A stretch of DNA of 64,000 bases from Sambucus nigra. Taxonomy: Eukaryota > Streptophyta > Magnoliopsida > Dipsacales > Adoxaceae. This document shows, piece by piece, positions 34,056-44,350 of this stretch (its first letter is position 1; each line of letters opens with the position of its first letter). A program made the translations under genes and the position numbers. A model generated the notes under the pieces. It had not been told where the DNA came from, did no database searches, and was given only the letters and a program-made list of their open reading frames with translations. The DNA lies in assembly GCA_949130495.1 (NCBI GenBank), contig OX422214.1:3146046-3210045 (forward strand), written 5' to 3'.

Positions 34056-35123
34056 TGTAAGAACATAATTCTTATCATGTACTTTTGTTTTAATTGGCTT
34101 AATTCTGTACAAAATATATTAAGTCTAGGTTAGTTTTTACTATGGAATTTAATTGTGCCTACGACAAAGTTCAAGTCCAAGAATGTGCAATTTAAAGCGT
34201 TGAAGAAGATTTCAAGTCAAGAGGTGTTTCATATGTTTAAGATCACTCAGGTATGAATACTTATAAGCATTTAAGTAATTTTTTATATTGATTAAATGCT
34301 GGGTGATTTAAATAATTGGGAATTAAATCTTTTTATGTTTTAAAACTATTTCTGAGTTGCAAAAAAATTAAAGAAAATTTGAGGATTTATTTAAAAGAAA
34401 AATACTATTTTAATCAGTGTCGCTCAAACGAGACTGTGGGTCGTTCAAACGACATCCATATGTTCCGCGAACGAGATCCACATCTCACTCGAACGACCTG
34501 CCACCTCGATTTTGTGTTTTTGTTTTCTTGGACTATGTGCTGCTCAGTTATAAATAAAAAAATGTATCAGCGAAAGTTTCATAAGTAAAAACAGTTTTGA
34601 AAACTTATTCCCATACAATTTTTCATTCATCCGATGTTTATTCAAGATCGTATTACTCAATTCCAAAGTAAGTGATCTTGAACGCATTTACTGGAAGACA
34701 ATTCATTCACTACACTGTGTTGCATTTTGTGGGGGAGAACTCTACAATCAGAGAGTTGCGTGCTATTGTAGAGGGATTCCTTATGAAGTAACTTATGGAG
34801 AAGTCGTCTTCTTCTCTAGTGCTGACAACCTGGAGTTCTTGTGGGATATTCCAGACGAGACATCGAAACCGACACCTGCGGGTATTTCGTATGTCACCAT
34901 ATTTCATGATAATCCGTGTAAGTTTTGTCTTACAAATTATAGTGAAATAAAAAGGTTTTGCCCTTCGGGGATTTTTCCTACAATTTTTTCTTTTACCGCA
35001 TGCTTTATTCATGGAATCAATCACTTAGATGCATGTTTAGGGTTTAAGAAGTTAAAATTGGTTTTAACTAAAAATTGTAACAAAGTTGTTTTTACTTAAA
35101 GTACACACTAAAGGGCCTTTTCA
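34056..35123 (+). repeat. Element C 3' LTR
   Basis: 1068 bases, tgtaagaaca...ccttttca. The dyad cluster is at 34419-34498 and the TATA box at 34548-34560. Flanked by attat (35124-35128). Confidence 0.9.
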
Positions 35124-35592
35124 ATTATCCTTCCTAAAAAGGATAAAGGATCTATGTTATAACACACATAAATATGGACGGAGAATTGGACAACCCAAAG
35201 GGCATGACAATCCATTCGTACAATTTTTCCTTCATCGTGAATGAGGTCTTCCACTTATCTCTAGGCCTCATACGTATTCGATGGTACCAACTCTTTAAAT
35301 TAAGCTTGGAAAACACTGTGGCCCCATCAAGACGATTAATCATATCATCCAACCTCAGGATGCAAAAATGGTACTTGACCATGATCTTATTCATAAACTG
35401 GCTATCTACACACATTCTCCAACTACCATCCTTCTTTGGAGTCAATAAAGTAGGCACAACACAAGGGGAAAAACTCTCTCGTATGAGGACGCAGTCCCAT
35501 AACTGACATCTGTTGCTACAACTTAGGGTGCTCGACGAGTGGCATCCTGTAACGGGGGAGGCCGGGTAACTGGGCTCCCATAACAAAATCAC
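35124..35592 (-). pseudogene. Element D reverse transcriptase, N-terminal half
   Basis: The minus-strand frame 35592-35152 reads as a chromovirus [16 protein letters not shown], then R-L-D-D-M, then V-M-P-F-G-L-S-N. It runs on, with a stop, into the insertion site of C; removing C and one duplication copy joins it in frame to 28085. The catalytic DD strand is on the other side of C and is mutated. The start is not a real gene start, since RT is internal to a polyprotein. Confidence 0.88.
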
Positions 35593-35647
35593 TTACATAT
35601 TGGATGTCCCTCAATAGTGAAAGGGAATCGTGTGGTGTACAAATATC

Positions 35648-36439
35648 CTAGAACGACACTAAGATATCACAATAAGCCTCTGAAACACTGGTCAGTGTGG
35701 CAGAATATGGTCTAAAAAGGTCATAGAATAGCTCATGTTCGAGGGCATCAACAAGGAGTAGGGGCATCGAGGTCAAGGAGATAAGTAGGTCAGGGAGTCT
35801 AGGTTGTGACATGGTATTGAGGACCACTTCGTGGCCCTGGTGCATTAATGAATATGTATTAACACTACCATTGTGCATACTTGCATAATCAAACTGCCAT
35901 AGTCGGCCTAACAGAAGGTGTTACATATCCATATCAATAACCGTACACACAACCTCATCGGAATAAGGGACAATAATAAATGTTACTCAGCATTACCCTA
36001 TAGTCCACACTTCATCCTTGAATCCCAGCCACCCAATCTTACACTAATTTCATATGGGCTCAATATTGTACATTCCACCATCTCTCTAGAGGCCCAATTG
36101 ACACCAAAGCCACCATTAATTGTGAATTTGCACAACCTTTCCTTTGTAACACACTACGCATAGAATAAGTTATGCCGTTTGGACTGATCTATTAGTGTCT
36201 CAGTTGAATTAGACATGATAGAAAATGGGAGGATGGGTGCATGATGTTTGGTGTTTGGTATAGGGTATGGGGTTTGGGACAACCCGGGAGTGTCTATCTG
36301 TTGGGGTGATTTTGAGGGTATGAGCGGAGTCTGAGCTGGCTTGTTTAGTAAACGGAGTTGGGTTTTACGGTGGGTTATGTGACTATGATAAATAGAGGTG
36401 TGGGTGCTAGGAGGAACAAATGGGTTGGTGGGTTCAAGA
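35648..36439 (-). pseudogene. Element D gag-protease region, left part
   Basis: On the minus strand, 35878-35648 reads N-T-Y-S-L-M-H-Q-G-H-E-V-V-L, the protease-RT spacer, preceded in another frame by H-L-L-L-G-R-L-W-Q-F-D. Farther upstream (36160-36070) F-T-I-N-G-G stands where related elements have the I-I-D-G-G protease motif, so the catalytic Asp is replaced. The Pro/Ser/Thr-rich stretch 36439-36200 is the gag C-terminal side. The hAT-like insertion starts at 36440. Confidence 0.7.
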
Positions 36440-36653
36440 TAGGGGTACAACCAGTACGGGTTTTTACAGTATCGTACCATTTTGGTCCGAGAAAAAATGG
36501 TTTTGGTTTTATATTATGAAATACCAAAAATCGATTTTATCGAAACCGAAAATACCGCCAAAAATTTAGTTCGTTTTGGTTTTTAGATTTAAAAGACCAA
36601 TTTATCGAATTTATCGTACCGAATACCATACGATTTTTTTTTTCTATTTTCTC

Positions 36654-36656
<3 letters not shown>

Positions 36657-36701
<45 letters not shown>
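36657..36701. repeat. TA microsatellite
   Basis: About 22 TA units directly left of the foldback MITE. Confidence 0.95.
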
Positions 36702-37101
36702 CAGGCTCTAATGCGGACGCAACTTGCCAACGGATTTTTGTGTATTTTTTAAAAATAACAAACAATCAAATATTGGCTTGATTCTTTTATGTGGTATTTA
36801 AACATTTCAAGGGACCCCTGTAAAACAAATCAACTCAAAAAAATGCTTTACTATTTTTAAAAAATCGTTCAAACAAATGTTAGTTTTAAAGAGCTTTAAA
36901 AACTGACATATGTTTGACCGATTTTTTAAAAATATCAAAACAATTCATTTTGAGATGATTTTTTTATAGGGGTCCCCTAGAATGTTTAAATACAACAGGA
37001 AAAAAAATCAAGTCGAAAAAAGTTTTTATTTTTATTTTTAAAAAATACGAAAAAATTTGTCCGCAAGTTAAATTCGCAACTTGCGTCCGCATTAGAGCCT
37101 G
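36702..37101. mobile_element. Foldback MITE nested in the hAT-like element
   Basis: Left end CAGGCTCTAATGCGGACGCA; the reverse complement of the right end gives the same 20 bases. Inverted symmetry extends inward (gggacccct near 36815 against aggggtccc near 36970), so nearly the whole 400 bases can fold on itself. It sits inside TA repeats, which hides the target duplication, so the superfamily stays open. Confidence 0.8.
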
Positions 37102-37102
37102 C

Positions 37103-37105
<3 letters not shown>

Positions 37106-37182
<77 letters not shown>
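37106..37182. repeat. TA microsatellite
   Basis: About 38 TA units directly right of the foldback MITE, probably part of the same target as 36657-36701. Confidence 0.95.
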
Positions 37183-37187
<5 letters not shown>

Positions 37188-38170
37188 AATAACTCAAGCT
37201 GGGAATGCCATGCATAATCCAATACCAATAAATTTATATGCCATTAAAAACAACCAAACCTAACATACATTCTTATTTTCTCTTCTCTATATCTACAAAC
37301 TAACTACAACGCCGTCTCTCCCTTCTTCCCTCATCTCATGTCTCACTCTCCTCTCTACAAACTACAGCTGACGGCTCCCTTCCCTCATAGCATGTCTCAC
37401 TATCCTCTGCGAAACCAATCTGTCAGTTCCCTCCCTCATCTCGTCTCACTTTCCTCCAGTGGATAACCAAGTATATTTGTTTATGACTTTTAGATCTATT
37501 GTTCCAAATGCTTATTTATGTTTGTAGGTTTTAAGATCTACTGATTTTAATGTTTATTATGTGTATAACAAGTTGATGATGTGTAGTTGGTTTTGTTTTG
37601 TTAATTTTTTAGGATTTTTAGTACAACTTTTACTTCCAATGTGTCACAAACAGTCTTTGTTCCAAGTATATATGAAAATTAAAAACAATATCCTTGAATA
37701 TATTTAATTTTGGACAATTGACCACAAATGTTTTCATCATACACCCATTGAATTACCAAAACAGAAACATAGAATAAATTCCCATTCAAAATATATTCTT
37801 CAGAGGAAATAATAAAACTATAGGCCTAATGTGTTGAATATAATTAGACCATAACAATACTAAGTTTTTTCTATGCTAAAAGTGAAAATTTTATGGAAAT
37901 CATAATATCAAAATATATACGAGATATACCAAATGCATAAACTGATTTGTAATTCCGATATTTACCATGAAAAAAAATGAAATTAAACCGAAACCAAAAA
38001 AACCCAAAAATACAAAAAAAATGAAAAACCAGCCAATTTGGTTTTGGTTTTTATTTTGATGTACCGATTTGTAAATTGGTACAGACGGTTTTACCATTTA
38101 GATTGTGGTTTTGGTATTAATAAGTGGTCTTTGCCGGCCATACCGTACCGGTTTCACCCCTAGTTCGAGG

Positions 38171-38478
38171 CCTAATGAGTGACCCATGAGGGTAAATAGG
38201 ATTTTCATAGTTATCTCGGATAGGGTTCCAGCGGGTTGGCTCAATGCTTGAAAAACTAGGGTCCGTTGGGGACAAATAGGGAAGGGATGATGTCGTATCT
38301 GGGCAGAGGCAGGTTGGAGGGGTTGATGGATAAGGGATTTGGCGAGTTAGCATTGGGGGTGTATTCTTGGCTGGGTCCACAAGGGTTTGTAGTGGACAAG
38401 TTGATCGGTTGTAGTCTGGGATAGGAGAGGCTCAAATTCAGGTGCAAGACAGAGGATTTTGAGGAAAGGCGGGTCTGG
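38171..38478 (-). pseudogene. Element D gag fragment, right part
   Basis: A Pro/Ser/Thr-rich minus-strand reading continues from the hAT insertion site (H-G-S-L-I-R-P-R-T-R at the junction). It ends where an LTR terminus (tgtgacaaccc) begins. No capsid or zinc-knuckle motif is clear, so gag is assigned by position only. Confidence 0.45.
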
Positions 38479-39300
38479 TGTGACAACCCGCCTATTCCAA
38501 TATCGGGTGACTAATCCTCTACTAAAATAAAACAGGAAACTCATTATGGTTTATTCTCAGTGCCGATATCATAATATAATATAAATAATACGAAAAAACC
38601 ATACAATTAAAAATGAATGACTAAGTCACCATGCATAAGTAAAAAATAAAAGTGAATCGAATAAACCATCGGTCGCTAAATAAAACATCCACAATATAAA
38701 ACAGAATAATAAAATTGAGTACATAAATATAAATTTCTGATAGTAATATGAAAGCCTATAGATTTACGGGCAACATGACCAAAACTAAAATTTAAATGAC
38801 TGATCCTACCTAGATAAAATAAGCTCAGGCGTCTAAACAAATATGTAGCCTCCACAACAACTGTACGATAATAATGAATCTATCCCTACAGTCCTGGCTG
38901 CTACTGTTGCACACCTATGGTATAAAAGGAAAGACAATGAAAGACAAAAGCCTGCAGGTGAAAGCCTGAAAACTAGATTTATAAGTAGATAATTGTTTTA
39001 AATCGATTAAAATAGTAGGGTATTACTTTCATAATTAACTGGTCGCACTCACTTGCGATAAAACTCACCTCACAACTAAATTGCGCACCTAAAGTGTTCA
39101 TTTTATTTAAACTACCCTATCTAACTAGGATATATAACCTCTATCTAAGTCCAATCCTGCAAATACCCTCTATTAGCTAAATATAACTACCTTCTCTAAG
39201 TAGACGTTCATAAACAATATTGTAGCCACACACTTGCTATAAATAAATAATCATGTAATGCGCATAACATATCTACGCTCATGCTATAAATAGATACATA

Positions 39301-39349
<49 letters not shown>

Positions 39350-40080
39350 TTGTTATATACATATAACTGCATCCTAGGAGCAGAGACCTCGCGGATGCAT
39401 CCCTCATGTGTTATCTAGCTCAAGGCATCACACTTCATACCAAGCCACCGGGTCGAAATATCAGAACTGATCCCAAATGAAAGCACACACAACAAAGGCT
39501 ATCATAGACATACTGAGGGAGGGGGAGTTCGGTTATATTGTCAAGTCTTATAGTTGTGAAATTTACTCCATAAACAAACACAGTTTGCTCACACAATCGA
39601 TCAAACACGACACATGAACAAAATACGAGAAGGCCAATTTAAATTAGGGCACGTTTCCAATTTTAAGTTCTTGACTAATTATTTCTATGTGGACATGCAC
39701 AATATTTCTTAATCAATTTCCTAGGGTACTTAAAGCATCAAATTTAAGCAATAAATGTGGTTAGGCCGATTTTAGCATTTTAGTGCTACGCATGCATCTA
39801 TGTGAGGAAAATAGCAAACATAAAAACCACACAATCACAATACTGCAATGTACGAGGAAAAACCAAAAACGAGAAAAAAACTCAAACGACCAAGTCTAGA
39901 ATAAATTCACCACCAATACGGTTTTATAAGTATGAATCAAAAGACTTACAGACTCGATGCAACTAGTTCCGTTGATGACCTCCCCAATACCTCCGTTCGT
40001 AGCACTAGTAGCTCCAACACGCTTTCATAACACGTCCCGTGTTTTATATCTACCTATAGTCAAAAATCCATCTCCAACTC
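38479..40080 (-). repeat. LTR remnant H, Tekay-like, minus strand
   Basis: The minus strand ends GGCGGGTTGTCACA at 38479-38492, close to the 3' LTR end of element G (GCGGGTTGTCATA). A possible TATA word, CTTATAAAAC, lies near 39927. No primer site follows, so it would be a solo or 3' LTR. The right limit is unknown, no duplication was found, and there is no coding sequence. Confidence 0.4.
39302..39346. repeat. TA microsatellite
   Basis: About 22 TA units inside LTR remnant H. Confidence 0.95.
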
Positions 40081-40782
40081 ATACGAAAATCCACCGCAAA
40101 CACAAAAGTGGTGTATGGAGGTTGTAGAGGATGTGGATGTTTTGTATTAAAAAATTAACGAAGATGATCATGTAAATTTTAGATATAAAAATGACAAAGT
40201 GTTTTGCCTTTGTAAAAATAAAAGAAGTGGCATCTCTCAGCTTTTTCCCGAGCTCATTTCTTTTATAAGTTAAGAGGAGTGGGGTAGTGGAGAACATGTG
40301 AAAAAACTGCTCGTTTTGCCGCCATTTTCAATAACTGACTCGATTGTTCGAAATACTGGGTCATTTGAAAGAGGATGTTTGAACGAGGTTCTTATCATTT
40401 CTCAGTACTAACATCAAAGAATGACATTAGACGTCTCGTGCGAATGGGGGCAATCTATTTTGAATGATTTTTCTAACGAAATCTCAGTCTGAGGCAAAAT
40501 GACTAAAGTTATGAAAATTATTTTGAAAACTCAGTTAAAACCTTTAAAAATATTTATAAAAAATTTCTCCAACTTATTTTTAAAACATAGGGTCATATAC
40601 CTTATGGGAGTATATCATTGGAATTTTGATATGATCTTTGATGATGCTTGAATTCTTGCATTCCCGGATGTTTTGATTTCTTTCGTGTAGAGCATAATAT
40701 GACACCTTACAAACTGACATGTTTTGTTCTAACAGAAATAGCTAATACTTCAAATGACTCGATGTGGAAATTTTCCCTTTCA
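40081..40782 (-). repeat. Element E 3' LTR, truncated
   Basis: On the minus strand the LTR starts TGAAAGGGAA at 40782, right after a polypurine tract. It contains TCGTTC/GAACGA-like words (40450-40331) and then a TATA box CTTATAAAAG (40269-40260). C and F have LTRs of about 1.07-1.1 kb, so the end near 40081 is probably cut. The left limit is approximate. Confidence 0.6.
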
Positions 40783-40797
40783 AATCTCCCCCTTTGG
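40783..40797 (-). other. Element E polypurine tract
   Basis: The minus strand reads GCCAAAGGGGGAGAT, the same word that precedes the 3' LTR of element C. Confidence 0.85.
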
Positions 40798-41593
40798 CTA
40801 TTTCGAAACAAAACATAAAAAATTAATACCGTCAAGTCGATCCTATAATGCCCATCCCAAAAATACCTAAAAAGAAAATGGACACAACTCGACTATCTAA
40901 CAACCTTGGTGCATTAAGTTCATTGTAGGCTTGAGTCTTTAGAAAATTATAAATGTGCCTACACACATGAAACAACAAACACATAAACTCATGTGGAGAG
41001 TATAATATATAAATCGCATTAAGTTTAGGTGCCCCCTAAATATGTGATGTTCTCACCCTAAGTATGTCTCCCCTCTTTTTGCCCGTAAAAGACAAAGGGT
41101 AAGAACAAAACCTACAAAGTTAGTGAATAATTCTTGAAGAATAAAAAAAATACATTTTAAGCAACATTAAGAATAATCACAAAAATAATTATAGCCCCAT
41201 GTAAACATTAAAATCATCCACAAGACATAATATGAATGTAAATAACCATAGGATGAATTAAATTAAAAATAAATTGTCCAAAGGGACATAAAAAAATATC
41301 TGAATTTGAATGCGGAAAAAGATAAAATATTTAGATATCTGGCACAAGTGAGAATAATGAAATATAACAAAGAATCTCTCTCTCACAAGTGCAAAAGAAA
41401 AATAATCATAAAAATAGCAATCACTAAGGTTGATCATCTGGGGCATCATCAAATGTATCATCAAAGGAAGAAGGGCCAAGACCAGAAGAACCTACACCGG
41501 AAGGACCTACACCATGTCACATCTCATCATGTCGAAGCTCCTCATAGTATTGCATCAACCGATAAGGATGAAGGGAAAGGGAAAGGTAGGATT
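40798..41593 (-). other. Element E 3' untranslated region
   Basis: AT-rich DNA between the accessory ORF and the polypurine tract of the minus-strand element. A plus-strand open stretch at 41306-41629 has no recognisable motif and I take it as chance. Confidence 0.45.
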
Positions 41594-41850
41594 TCAAACA
41601 TGGGGTACACCGGAAAGCCTAGCAATTGATTCAACAATGATTAAAACTTCCTTACCGTGGACCCTAGACATGAGATTGTGCTTAGTCACAAGCATGCTAA
41701 AGAAAAACTCTCTAATGAGATCGGTGTAAATGGGCTCACGAAGGTTAAAAATTGGGTACCATCCGAGAGTAGCAAGCCAAGTGAATACCATAGTGTGTGA
41801 CCGAGAGGCTAAGTCAATAACTTTTTCCCTAACGATAGAGCGAGTCGGGA
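41594..41850 (-). pseudogene. Element E accessory ORF fragment, related to that of C
   Basis: The minus-strand reading has R-S-I-V-R-E-K-V, then G-W-Y-P-I-F and R-E-F-F-F. These align with R-S-V-V-H-E-R-V, G-W-D-Y-I-F and Q-D-F-F-F in element C, at similar spacing. It ends in a stop at 41594, and upstream frames (to about 42000) are broken. In related domains the pattern continues further, so this is truncated. It lies between pol and the LTR of a SIRE-like element, where extra ORFs are known. I infer the PF20167-like family only from pattern. Confidence 0.6.
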
Positions 41851-42215
41851 AGCCAAGAGTGTGGTATTAGGTGTAACTAGCCCGAGTACCTCAACGGAGT
41901 TGGAGATTTGGAATAGGTTGTTCATCATTTGAGGAGTGTTCCTCATCGGATTAGACAATGCGATGGTTATGACAACCATGAGGCATATAAAAATTATAAA
42001 TTCAACACCCTATTCGAGTATTACCAACCGAAACATCAACAAAAAAATAAGAAAAATATGACTCCATAAGACTATTAGTAAAATGAGCCATAATTAAAAT
42101 ATAATGAATTTTCATGAGGTTTTGACAAAAAAATTATTTAAGTGTTGAAAAAAATAATCTCAAAAACTTCTCATGAAGAATCATTAAACTTGGGGTAAAA
42201 CATTGTTCAAAAACC
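41851..42215 (-). other. Element E sequence upstream of the accessory ORF
   Basis: Broken minus-strand readings with Asn/Ser/Pro residues, probably the N-terminal side of the accessory ORF. A short TA run at 42220-42241 may mark the edge of the Helitron-like insertion. Confidence 0.4.
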
Positions 42216-42299
42216 ATGATATGTATATATATATATATATAATATGGGAGAGGGGTGTTTGAATAGTGTCAATAAATTACGGGTTGAGATCAAATTTTT

Positions 42300-43050
42300 T
42301 GGGGAATCTAAAGGTTTGAGAGAGTGCCATGTCACCACTTAGCATTGTGACATGGAAAATGAAGGAACACCCCTTGAACCCCAAATCCTTCCCCCGACTC
42401 CTTCATTCGAATCCCTCTCACTCATTTCTTCTCTCACTCTCTCTTCAACACAAACAACCCCTCCAACACTAACCCTATCCATCGCCGCCCTCCCCTGCCT
42501 CCGCCTCCCCACCACCTCCGCCTCCTCTACCGCCTTCGCGTCCCACCCTCTTACACAATATGCATGACCCCTTTACACAAACCCGTACCCACCCCGACAT
42601 CTCATTCTCTCCCTCTCACTCATCTCACTCATCCCTCCAAACCCTACCCCTCTCTCCCTCTCACGAACCATCCGTCGTCCCCTCCTCCTCTCATCTTCAC
42701 GCTGCCCTTCCCCCACGCCCACGAGGTAATCTCTCTCCCTCTCTCTTACACACAAAAAATTCAACATACACACACATAATCGCACACACACAATCTGATG
42801 GGTGCGATTTTTAGGGTTTGCTTTGCATTTTAGGATTTTGCATAACACCTTACACACACAATCGCGCACACACAATCTGATGGGTGCGATTTTTAGGATT
42901 TTTAACCCATTTGGGTTTTTAGGGTTTTCAACCCATTTGGGTTTGATTTACTTAAAACCATTTGGGTTTTCAGGGTTTTCCACCCACTTGGGGTTGATTT
43001 ACTTAAAATTTTCGACTAAAAAAAATTAATTGTTTATGCTTTACACTATA
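42300..43050. other. CT-rich and acccatttgggttt-rich stretch
   Basis: A Pro/Ser/Thr-rich open frame (42352-42567) is caused by CT-rich DNA. A block with acacacaatctgatgggtgcg occurs twice (near 42787 and 42863), and three copies of acccatttgggttt-like words follow with gggtttt. Single telo-box-like ttagggttt words occur. It resembles a plant gene leader or promoter, but no gene follows that I recognise. Confidence 0.4.
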
Positions 43051-43054
43051 ATTT

Positions 43055-44350
43055 TAACTCACTAATGGATTGCATTATTCACTGTTATGGCTATACAAAA
43101 GAGGGGAGGAGCAGGTCTTGGCTTGCAAAAACAAGTAGGTGTGCCCGATTCTCTACCTCTCTTTATCTATTTCAGTTTTGTTTTTATTTTCTTAACTTTT
43201 TGTTCTATTTCACTATATATATTTATATCTAATGTCTTTATATAATAACATTTCTTTTGTAAAGAAAAGTTAACACTCGAGATGCCTTTATATGCTATAT
43301 GTGATTTTAGGCGTACATGAATGGGAAACGATTGTGTGCTGCAATCTTTGTTACTAAAGTCATGAATGGGAAAATTTTGCAAGTCTAAGTAGATGAGTAT
43401 GTGATTCATCTGCTAGGGCTATATCACATGTACTTGGTGGTACCAACGCATTAGCTCAACGGTTGACAATCGATAGCGTAGTGGACGCACTTCAACTTGC
43501 GAGGCTCTGCGATGCATCGGATCTTTTCCTCAACTACATGAAATAAACTGAATATTTTGAAACTAAAAATTTGGAAGTTGAGTTCATGTTAAATAAACTG
43601 AATATTTTTTTTTGTAAACTATAGACATGAAACATGTCCATATATATATTTTCGGATAGAGGAATTTATTGATGTTATAAATGAGGATTGAAAATGACTA
43701 ACTCACTAATGGCTTGCATTATTCACTGTTATGGCTATACAAAAGGGGGGAGGATCAGGGGAGGAGCAGGTCTTGGCTTGCAAAAACAAGCAGGCATGCC
43801 CGATTCTCTGCCTCTCTTTATCTATTTCAGTTTTGTTTTTGTTTTCTTAATTTTTTGTTCTATTTCACTATATATATTTGTATCTAATGTCTTTATATAA
43901 TAACATTTCTTTTGTAAAGAAAAGTCAGCATTCGAGATGCCTTTATATGCTATATGTGATTTTAGGCATACATGAATGGGAAACGTTTGTGTGTTGCAAT
44001 CTTTGTTACTAAAGTCATGAATGGGAAAAGTTTGCAAGTCTAAATAAATGAGTATGTGATTCATCTGCTAGGGATATCTCACATGTACTTGGTGTTACCA
44101 ACGCATTGGTTCAACGGTTGACAATCAATAGCGTAGTGGACGCACTTCAACTTGCGAGGCTCTGCGATGCATCGGATCTTTTCCTCAAATACATGAAATA
44201 AACTGAATATTTTTACACTGAAAATTTGGAAGTTGAGTTCATGTTAAATAAACTGAATATTTTTTTGTAAACTATATACATGAAACATGTCAATATATAT
44301 ATTTTCGGATATAGGAATTTATTGAAGTTATAAATGAGGACTGAAAATGA
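43055..44350. repeat. Direct tandem duplication, period 644 bases
   Basis: taactcactaatgg begins at 43055 and at 43699. The two copies run in parallel with a few percent difference by eye, including ggggaggagcaggtcttgg, atttcagttttg and cgcacttcaacttgcgaggc. Copy 2 has a 12-base addition near 43750. Minus-strand reading frames of 80 codons (43167-43409 and 43822-44064) are preserved in both copies, but I see no known motif. Confidence 0.85.

Larger units (their letters stand above)
28086..35123 (+). mobile_element. Element C: non-autonomous SIRE-like LTR retrotransposon
   Basis: 7038 bases with LTRs of 1071 and 1068 bases, a tRNA-iMet primer site and a G-rich polypurine tract. Its target duplications, actat and attat, differ at one base. 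It holds a gag remnant and a 3' accessory ORF but no protease, RT, RNase H or integrase sequence that I can see, so it depended on another element. It sits in the RT gene of element D, 64 bases from element B. LTR differences of several percent by eye make it older than B. Confidence 0.85.
36440..38162. mobile_element. hAT-like non-autonomous DNA transposon
   Basis: The ends are inverted: left TAGGGGTACAACCAGTACGG, right (reverse complement) TAGGGGTGAAACCGGTACGG. Eight-base flanks are gttcaaga (36432-36439) and gttcgagg (38163-38170), six of eight matching. An 8-base duplication and TAGGGGT ends are typical of plant hAT elements. No transposase is visible in the 1723 bases. It interrupts the gag of element D and itself holds a foldback MITE and TA repeats. 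Confidence 0.75.

Noticed and set aside
36986..37228. Minus-strand frame with a long Ile-Tyr repeat
   Set aside because: It is a translation of the TA microsatellite.
41306..41729. Plus-strand open frames rich in Lys/His
   Set aside because: They overlap the minus-strand accessory ORF and untranslated region of element E, with no domain of their own.
42573..42875. Minus-strand Arg/Glu-rich frame and plus-strand Pro/Ser-rich frames
   Set aside because: They come from CT-rich low-complexity DNA, with no conserved motif.
42820..42990. Telomere repeat array
   Set aside because: Only isolated ttagggttt words occur, not a tandem series.
43440..43530. tRNA-like segment in the tandem duplication (tagctcaacggttga)
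   Set aside because: No B-box or cloverleaf with a T-arm could be drawn; the resemblance is limited to one A-box-like word.
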